Part shown: positions 33,601 to 37,907 of the stretch, piece after piece
Numbering within the stretch: position 1 is the first letter of the stretch
Layout: the number at the start of each line of letters is the position of its first letter
Assembly (NCBI GenBank): GCA_016795065.1
Contig: JAEUIU010000040.1
Span: forward strand, 1-37,907
DNA length: 37,907 bases
Origin: Phycisphaerae bacterium
GTDB taxonomy: Bacteria; Planctomycetota; Phycisphaerae; Phycisphaerales; SM1A02
Reading direction: 5' to 3'
Translations under genes and position numbers: made by a program
Notes under the pieces: generated by a model
The model's input: the letters and a program-made list of their open reading frames with translations, nothing else
Database searches by the model: none
What the model was told of the DNA's origin: nothing

Positions 33601-33704
33601 GCGAGGAGCCGTGCAGCAACGCGATCTGCTGCCCGGCCGACCTCAACGGTGACGGCAAGGTGAACGCGCCTGATCTGGCAACGCTGTTGGGCGAGTGGAG
33701 TTGA
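30690..33704 (+). CDS. Secreted beta-helix repeat protein with dockerin-like tail
   Basis: A 1004-aa exported protein. The signal peptide is MSLFLRSTVALCGVSLLSAAPSVFA. After an N-terminal segment (WVAWDGNWNVAANWSNGVPG, common in planctomycete autotransporter-like proteins) come four homologous units of about 180 residues beginning near 100, 277, 464 and 650. Each has 'G(T)WxL...SDVV...GGG', a 'RI...GG...LVNGPxH' turn and 'VNxGSI' segments, a right-handed beta-helix pattern. A C-terminal beta region (GGLIVDLGAGGNDVLSV, MPGQEFTILTATNI) precedes two EF-hand-like loops (DLNFDGVVGAQDL, DLNGDGKVNAPDL), and the chain ends LLGEWS. Paralogous to the gene at the window start. Role in adhesion or envelope structure is a guess. 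A terminator follows. Confidence 0.88.
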   Translation: MSLFLRSTVALCGVSLLSAAPSVFAQSSTWVAWDGNWNVAANWSNGVPGLGGANEAVFPPPPRFGQYNVYVNVSPTLSWLSIGQGVYLAQENNIDVTIGNVERNGTWFVTSTGASTDIRLSGDAIISGGGAIVMSGSASRILGVGGTRQLTLTGGIIEGSGQVGVNSLVLVNEAIVGGGGLDGLVLDLAPAPMSVNRGTLAAYQSSKLTILSSEIDNTDGTILATPQGTVLFRSSVIHGGTIEVQPGGSAEGTFEATTFDGITLKGTFTQPNNADSAVVGTIVNEGIWSLEAINAGTEVRIGSDVVVFDGPGKLLCSNSDTNKIITSVVGRTFVNGPLHTVSGAAQIGAGGLVLHNLGLIEATQSAGLTVDAVATPASTNSGTILARAGAPLLIVGTPLDNTDGVIRAEEQGDLTLQTSTISGGRIETDATGEIHGSVYPPTLVDLSIDGTVRQVEGADFYLSGTIIHDGNWWLEGESTPCEILLTSDVVTVEGGGQWILAGAELNNRIHSSGGTSTLVNGPNHVIRGGGAVGVGDTILVNHGSIFADASLVIDTVDAPASLNTGTITAEQGGILEIYRSNLVNEGTIYAGEYGTVFITGSTITGGTIAGLTDGEDNPLVVVQDTNTVSRFDSLTFDANGLIANGAELRVRSHLTNHHDLLMLSMGSDTRLALEPGDDGTVTIDGMGVFRMSDNPNNRISSAAGVMTLIHGSDHTIEGSGSIGNSQIAIANYGKIVSTHAQPLLVKTPSASIGLANHGHVLAASTGEFRVEGGAFTNDGIVESGPNCSLVRIGSLLQTSGMTKADGGLTVTGTYTQTGGLLTGDGMLNGNAWIEGGSTSASGSDGSAVGSLSVHGNYGQTLDGGLIVDLGAGGNDVLSVTGMVTLGGALQIRLVDPFIPMPGQEFTILTATNISGTFGCIEYPLGNAFFHVVYTPQAVKLVVDSIPVVEADLNFDGVVGAQDLAILLGAWGEEPCSNAICCPADLNGDGKVNAPDLATLLGEWS

Positions 33705-33715
33705 GAGTGTTGACG

Positions 33716-33737
33716 ACGCGGGCCGTCGCCGCGTTTT
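33716..33737 (+). terminator. Intrinsic terminator after the beta-helix gene
   Basis: Stem ACGCGG / CCGCGT with a 7-nt loop, ending in four T. It lies 11 bp after the stop codon. Weaker than the tRNA-Glu terminator but followed by the same kind of repeat. Confidence 0.55.
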
Positions 33738-33744
33738 CCAATTT

Positions 33745-33785
33745 GAGCAGTCCGTAGCGCCCTCCAGGCGCACACTCCTTCTGGC
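33745..33785. repeat. REP-like hairpin repeat, copy 3
   Basis: GAGCAGTCCGTAGCGCCC, then TCCAGGCGC, then ACACTCCTTCTGG, in the same orientation as the two copies at 10487 and 10543. The hairpin is retained as GCGCC-CTCCA-GGCGC. As at the tRNA-Glu locus, it starts a few bases after a terminator T-run. Confidence 0.7.
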
Positions 33786-33802
33786 GGCCTACCGAATCGG
33801 CA

Positions 33803-34534
33803 TCACTCGGCGACGATCCGCCCGTCGGCGATGCGCACCACGCGATCGGCCATCGAGGCGATCGAGCTGTCGTGGGTCACCATCAATATGGTCAGGCCCT
33901 CGCCGTGCAGCTCGCGGATCACCTCAAGGATCTCGCCGCCGGTCTTCGCGTCGAGGTTTCCCGTCGGCTCGTCGGCCAGCAGCACCTTCGGTCCGTTGAC
34001 CAGGGCCCTGGCGATGGCGGTCCGCTGACGCTCGCCGCCGGAGAGTTCGTTCGGCCGGTGCTTGAGGCGATGGCCGAGCCCGAACCGATCGAGCAGCCGC
34101 TTGGCCTTCGCTCGTGAGGCGTCGGCGTTCAGCCACGCCAGCGGGGTGCGCCCGGTCATGGCGGGGAGCATCGCGTTCTCGAGGACCGTCAGCTCAGGAA
34201 GCAAATGATAAAACTGAAAGACGAAGCCCACCGAGTGCGCCCGATAGCGATTGAGCCCCGCCGCCCCGAGATCGGTGACGCAGGTCGACTCGAAGTGAAT
34301 CGTGCCTCCGCGCTGGTTTGGCGCGGTCCGGCCCGGCTGGCGATCCGGCCGGTCGAGTCCACCTAACAAGTGGAGCAGCGTGCTCTTCCCCGAACCGGAG
34401 AGGCCGACCACGGCGACCCACTCGCCACGTTCGACCTCGATCGACGCCTCGCGCAGCACCGGCACCGTGACGCGACCCATGTGATAGGTCTTGCTCAGGC
34501 GGTTGGCGACGAGGATGGGCGTCGAACTGGACAT
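33803..34534 (-). CDS. LolD-like ABC transporter ATP-binding protein
   Basis: A 243-aa ATPase of the LolD/MacB class, which powers release of lipoproteins (Lol) or substrate efflux from the inner membrane. Walker A is GLSGSGKST (from residue 44), followed by Q-loop VFQFYHLLPELTVLEN, signature LSGGERQRTAIARAL, Walker B VLLADEPTGNLD and switch His in MVTHD. A short Arg/Gln-rich insertion (DRPDRQPGRTAPNQRGG) replaces the usual 'GLDxPxxG' turn. ATG 34534 is used because an upstream start would run into the permease gene; the gap is 28 bp. Works with the FtsX-like permease encoded just upstream. Confidence 0.9.
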   Translation of the reverse strand: MSSSTPILVANRLSKTYHMGRVTVPVLREASIEVERGEWVAVVGLSGSGKSTLLHLLGGLDRPDRQPGRTAPNQRGGTIHFESTCVTDLGAAGLNRYRAHSVGFVFQFYHLLPELTVLENAMLPAMTGRTPLAWLNADASRAKAKRLLDRFGLGHRLKHRPNELSGGERQRTAIARALVNGPKVLLADEPTGNLDAKTGGEILEVIRELHGEGLTILMVTHDSSIASMADRVVRIADGRIVAE

Positions 34535-34562
34535 GCAATCGCTGGACTGGAATTCGTCGGGG

Positions 34563-36218
34563 CTATTCGTAGCGCAGGCTGCGCACGGGATCGGTGTCGG
34601 CGGCGCGGGCGGCCGGCACCGCGGCCCCGATGACGCTGAAGAGCACCGCAAAGCCCATCGTCGAAAGGGCGTTGGTCATGTCGACGTGGTTGGGGATGCG
34701 GCTGAAGTAGTAGACGCTCGGGTCCCAGATGAGGACGCCCTTGTGGAGCATGAGGAGGACGGCGACACCCGCAAGGATGATCGCGATGACCGACCAGAGC
34801 AGGGTGAAGAGGGCCGAGTCGCGCAGGATCGAGAGGATTGCACCGATCACCGCGCCGCCGCAGAGAACGAAGACGCTCGCCCAAAGAAGGAGCGGCGCGG
34901 GCTGCCCGATCGCGGTGTGGATCTCGTTGATGTAATGAATGATCAGGGACGCGAGACCGAACCCCACCACGGAGCCGACCACGCCGACCGAAAGCCCATA
35001 GGCGAGAAAGATCGCGAGGATGCCGCTGCGGGAGGCGCCGACCGAACGAAGGACGCCGATGTCCCGGGTCTTCTCGTGCACGATCGACCAGAAGATCGCC
35101 AGGACGAGACCCGCGCAAACGATGTAGACCAGCGAGAAGAGGATCTGCATCAGGCCGCGCTCCTTCTCGACAGGGCCGATCAGGTCACGCATGCGCTCTT
35201 CCCACGTCAGGATCTCGACGCCACGTGGCATGCGGGCGGCCTCGGGGTCATCCGCCTTCAGGCTCTCGAACCGCAGGAACGCTGCTTTCACGGCGTTCCG
35301 CAGGTCCTCCGGCGAGACTCCCGGTGCGCCCTTCACCAGGATCGTCGTGACCCGGCTCGGCACCGATCCGATCCGCTTGGGCGAACCGTCGGGACCAACC
35401 TCGTTGAGTGAATAGCGCGGCGCTTCGTCCATGCCGAAGAGTTCCTGGCCGAAGCCCAGCGGGATGAAGATCCGGTGGGAGTCGATCTGGAAGACGCCGG
35501 TCTGGAACTCGTTCACGATGTCCAGTTGGGCCCGCACTTCTTTGTCGGCAGCGCCGGTCGAACTGTTCGGGACGACCGTGAGCCGCACCTCGTATTGGGG
35601 CATCCAGTGGGCCCGGTCCTGAGCCGAGCGGGAGTGGTCGTGGGTTCGGTAGGAGCCGTCGCGCTCGCGGTGGTTGAAAGGGGAAATCTCAATGCCCAGG
35701 ATCGCCCCTGGCTTTTCGGATCCTCCCCGTTGCATCGCCATCGCCGCGGGCCACCGGTCGTAGCCTGGGTCAAGCCGCGGGTCGTCTTGGGCGAGCACCG
35801 CCGCTTCGCTCTCCGTCGGCGCCTTCCAATAGATCAGCCGGTGATAGTCAAGCACCTTCGCAAGCGACTCAGGCTCGATCGCCCACACTTGCACCTGCTC
35901 GGTCGTGCCGGCACCGCCTGGGCCATAGGGCATCTGAAGAAGCCCGTAGTTCTCGATGACCGGTGTCGCCGCTTCGGCCTCGTCGAGGGCCTCGATGTCG
36001 GCGATCAGCTCACGGTAATAGGGAAACCCGACGACCGGCATGTGCACGATCACGTCGCCGACCAGTCGCTTCCCCGAGTCGCGAAGCATGTCGAGGAAAC
36101 CGGTCATCACGCTGACCACCACGATGACCAGCGTCACGCACAACGCCACCGCGAGCACCGCGATGATCGGCATGATCCGGGTGGTCAGAAAGCGAATGAC
36201 GAGGAGGATCTGGTACAT
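34563..36218 (-). CDS. LolC/LolE-like FtsX-family ABC permease
   Basis: A 551-aa inner-membrane permease. One N-terminal membrane segment (IMPIIAVLAVALCVTLVIVVVSVMTGF), a large periplasmic domain of roughly 330 residues and three C-terminal membrane segments (starting IVCAGLVLAIFWSIVHEKTRDIG) give the FtsX/MacB topology; the ending DPVRSLRYE is typical. LRDSGKRLVGDVIVHMP resembles lipoprotein-releasing permeases. It is about 150 residues longer than E. coli LolC/LolE, mainly in the periplasmic domain. Start ATG 36218 is at the beginning of the first membrane helix. A single LolCE-type gene with LolD suggests a homodimeric exporter. Lipoprotein release in a diderm envelope is inferred. Confidence 0.86.
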   Translation of the reverse strand: MYQILLVIRFLTTRIMPIIAVLAVALCVTLVIVVVSVMTGFLDMLRDSGKRLVGDVIVHMPVVGFPYYRELIADIEALDEAEAATPVIENYGLLQMPYGPGGAGTTEQVQVWAIEPESLAKVLDYHRLIYWKAPTESEAAVLAQDDPRLDPGYDRWPAAMAMQRGGSEKPGAILGIEISPFNHRERDGSYRTHDHSRSAQDRAHWMPQYEVRLTVVPNSSTGAADKEVRAQLDIVNEFQTGVFQIDSHRIFIPLGFGQELFGMDEAPRYSLNEVGPDGSPKRIGSVPSRVTTILVKGAPGVSPEDLRNAVKAAFLRFESLKADDPEAARMPRGVEILTWEERMRDLIGPVEKERGLMQILFSLVYIVCAGLVLAIFWSIVHEKTRDIGVLRSVGASRSGILAIFLAYGLSVGVVGSVVGFGLASLIIHYINEIHTAIGQPAPLLLWASVFVLCGGAVIGAILSILRDSALFTLLWSVIAIILAGVAVLLMLHKGVLIWDPSVYYFSRIPNHVDMTNALSTMGFAVLFSVIGAAVPAARAADTDPVRSLRYE

Positions 36219-36367
36219 CAGCCGGGAGGAGCGGCCACACGGGATTGGGCCGGACGCGGGGGAGGGCGGATCATACGGGCATGATCGATCACGGGGGAGC
36301 GCCAAGTGGCACGGGAGCGATTGACACTGACGGTTCGACGACGGCTGTCGCGTACGCTGCTCGAACC

Positions 36368-37051
36368 ATGCCCCAGTCGAGTCGGGAGCCGCTGGAACTC
36401 ACCCGCGCCGCCGCGCGGGCGTTGGACGAGGCCGCGCAGCAGCGGTTTGGTATTCCGGGCATCGTGCTCATGGAGAATGCCGCCCGCGGATTGGCCGACC
36501 TCGTCGCATCCATGACCAGAGGCGAGAGCGGCACGATCGGGATCGTCTGTGGATCGGGGAACAACGGCGGCGATGGCTATGCGATGGCGAGACACCTCGC
36601 CAACCGGGGGTTTGCCGTCGAACTGATAGCGGTGCGCCCCTCGCGGCCGGGCAGCGATGCGTTCACCAACGCCGAGACCTGCCGGCGCATGGGCATCCCG
36701 TTTCGGGCTTGGCCTGAGCGGGCCGGCGATACGGCGCTTCTGGTCGATGCGATCTTCGGCACCGGACTCGACCGTCCGCCCGCGGGTCCTGAGCTCGAGG
36801 CGATTCAGGCCATGAACGCGAGTGGCCTTCCGATCGTCGCCGTTGACCTTCCCTCGGGCGTTGACAACGACCGGGGCGAACCGCTCGGCGAATCGGTTCG
36901 GGCAACCGCAACCGGGGTGACCGTCGCGCCGCGCCCGGCGATGCGCCTCGCGCCGGCGTGCGAGCGATTCGGGCGCGTGACGATCATCGATATCGGCTCG
37001 CCAGCTGTACTCCTCCGGGAGTTTGGCCAAGCCAGTAGACTGTCCGAATGA
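36368..37051 (+). CDS. nnrE: NAD(P)H-hydrate epimerase
   Basis: A 227-aa YjeF-N-type enzyme that interconverts the R and S forms of NAD(P)H hydrate so the damaged cofactor can be repaired. Motifs are ALDEAAQQRFGIPGIVLMENA at the N-terminus, CGSGNNGGDGYAMARHL (phosphate-binding loop), VDAIFGTGLDRP and VAVDLPSGVDNDRG. The partner dehydratase domain, often fused C-terminally, is absent here, so that activity must be encoded elsewhere. ATG 36368 is chosen because homology starts right after it; a TACGCT hexamer lies 9 nt upstream. The stop overlaps the glycosyltransferase start by 4 bp (ATGA). Confidence 0.93.
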   Translation: MPQSSREPLELTRAAARALDEAAQQRFGIPGIVLMENAARGLADLVASMTRGESGTIGIVCGSGNNGGDGYAMARHLANRGFAVELIAVRPSRPGSDAFTNAETCRRMGIPFRAWPERAGDTALLVDAIFGTGLDRPPAGPELEAIQAMNASGLPIVAVDLPSGVDNDRGEPLGESVRATATGVTVAPRPAMRLAPACERFGRVTIIDIGSPAVLLREFGQASRLSE

Positions 37052-37907
37052 CGGTCGGCGCGATCATCGCCATCCTTCTTGCCTCGCTTGCGGCCTCCTA
37101 TTGGGGGCTCGTCCTCTTCACGATGACGGTGCTTCTGCCCAAGGTGCCGCGGGCCCGCGACGGCCTTCGCCTGCCGCCGCCGTCGACGTGGCCGAAGCTT
37201 TCGATCATCGTGCCCGCCCACAACGAGCAGCGGGTCATCGAGACCTGTGCCCGGACCCTCCTGGCCAGTGACTATCCCAACTTCGACGTCCTCTTCGTTC
37301 TGGACCGCTGCACCGACCGGACCCGCGAGTTGCTGCGTCCCTTCGAGGCTCGCGACCCCCGGGTGCGCGTCCACGAGAATGCTTCCTGCCCCGAAGGCTG
37401 GGCGGGGAAGTGCAACGTCGCCCGCGTGGGTGCGGAGCTCGTCGATGGCGAGTACGTCCTCTTCACCGATGCCGATGTCGAGTTCGATCCGACGGTGGTT
37501 CGCGCCGCCATGCTTTTGATGCTTCATCAGAAGCGGGGCCTGGTCTCGCTCCTCCCGACCCTCACCGCCAACACCTGGTACGAGCGGCTGGTCCAGCCGA
37601 CGGCGGTCATGGGACTTCTGCGTCTCTATCCGATCGACAAGGTCAATCGCGAGAGCGACCGGCGTCCCTTCGCCAACGGGCAGTTTCTTCTGTTCAATCG
37701 GGCGATCTACGACGCGGTCGGCGGACATGCCGCCGTCAAGGACGACTTGTTGGAGGACATCGCCTTCGCCCGCGTGATCGAGAACCATGGCTCGCGCGGC
37801 TCGCTGGCGGTGGCCGACGGCATGCTCATCGTGAACATGTACGGCACCTTCTTCGCGATGCGCGAGGGTTGGAAGCGCATCTACGTCGAGGCCTGCAAGC
37901 GAAAGGT
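37048..37907 (+). CDS. Glycosyltransferase family 2 protein (5' part)
   Basis: The frame runs off the window; 286 residues are visible. An N-terminal membrane segment (AIIAILLASLAASYWGLVLF) is followed by a GT-A glycosyltransferase domain: LSIIVPAHNEQRVIE, GWAGKCNVA, the metal-binding DAD of FTDADVEFD and the ED of LLEDIAFARVIE. PPPSTWPKLSIIVPA and PEGWAGK resemble the hopene-associated HpnB-type group of GT2 enzymes, though that closer assignment is tentative. ATG 37048 overlaps the nnrE stop, yet TAGACT lies exactly 6 nt before it, so it may also have its own leaderless promoter inside nnrE. Membrane-associated; acceptor unknown. Confidence 0.88.
   Translation, partial: MTVGAIIAILLASLAASYWGLVLFTMTVLLPKVPRARDGLRLPPPSTWPKLSIIVPAHNEQRVIETCARTLLASDYPNFDVLFVLDRCTDRTRELLRPFEARDPRVRVHENASCPEGWAGKCNVARVGAELVDGEYVLFTDADVEFDPTVVRAAMLLMLHQKRGLVSLLPTLTANTWYERLVQPTAVMGLLRLYPIDKVNRESDRRPFANGQFLLFNRAIYDAVGGHAAVKDDLLEDIAFARVIENHGSRGSLAVADGMLIVNMYGTFFAMREGWKRIYVEACKRK

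Overview
The window is GC-rich, densely coding DNA and most likely comes from a planctomycete, probably of class Phycisphaerae. This is inferred from family content: secreted proteins ending in a short double EF-hand 'DLAxLLGxWG' tail, long 'DCNxNGxPDSCDI' repeat runs next to RCC1-type propellers, a DUF2231/planctomycete-type cytochrome c/LRR protein beside a Tat-exported propeller, and Lol-type ABC genes indicating an outer membrane. No ribosomal RNA or other taxonomic marker is present, so the class is a judgement.

Layout. 1-1090: 3' end of a large secreted beta-helix protein. 1129-6578: OPT-family oligopeptide transporter (-), secreted GH43 glycosidase (+), methyl-accepting chemotaxis protein (-). 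6782-10220: tightly packed minus-strand run of rimO, a GYF_2/DUF4190 membrane protein, nadD and a nucleosidase, with two 4-bp start/stop overlaps. 10269-10585: tRNA-Glu(CTC) with promoter, strong terminator and two copies of a short hairpin repeat. 10702-14322: DUF2231-cytochrome c-LRR protein and Tat-exported NHL-type propeller, convergent with a REC/HD-GYP protein. 14526-17231: saccharopine-dehydrogenase-like oxidoreductase, MmcB-like PD-(D/E)XK protein, and a convergent winged-helix regulator. 17366-21972: ABC ATPase translationally coupled to an ABC-2 permease fused to an M1 aminopeptidase. 22084-22157: tRNA-Arg(TCT). 22158-30280: accessory-looking stretch with an inverted pair of dispersed repeats, three consecutive secreted RCC1-type proteins with Ca-binding repeats and dockerin-like tails, and a NucS-like nuclease with an EVE/PUA-like N-terminus. 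30690-33704: 1004-aa secreted beta-helix protein, paralogous to the gene cut by the window start. 33803-36218: LolD/LolCE-like exporter. 36368-end: NAD(P)H-hydrate epimerase and a GT2 glycosyltransferase cut by the window end.

Together the genes describe an envelope-rich, secretion-heavy bacterium: exported polysaccharide-active and repeat proteins, oligopeptide uptake, periplasmic redox proteins and c-di-GMP/chemotaxis signalling, alongside housekeeping (RimO, NadD, NnrE, tRNAs). The strongest unexplained signals are: (i) a TANNNT hexamer exactly 6 nt before the start codon of several unrelated genes, suggesting widespread leaderless transcription; (ii) a REP-like element sitting directly after terminators at two places 23 kb apart; (iii) the three-gene RCC1 cluster sharing a C-terminal tail with the beta-helix proteins; and (iv) the orphan modification-dependent-looking nuclease with a long hairpin in its upstream region.
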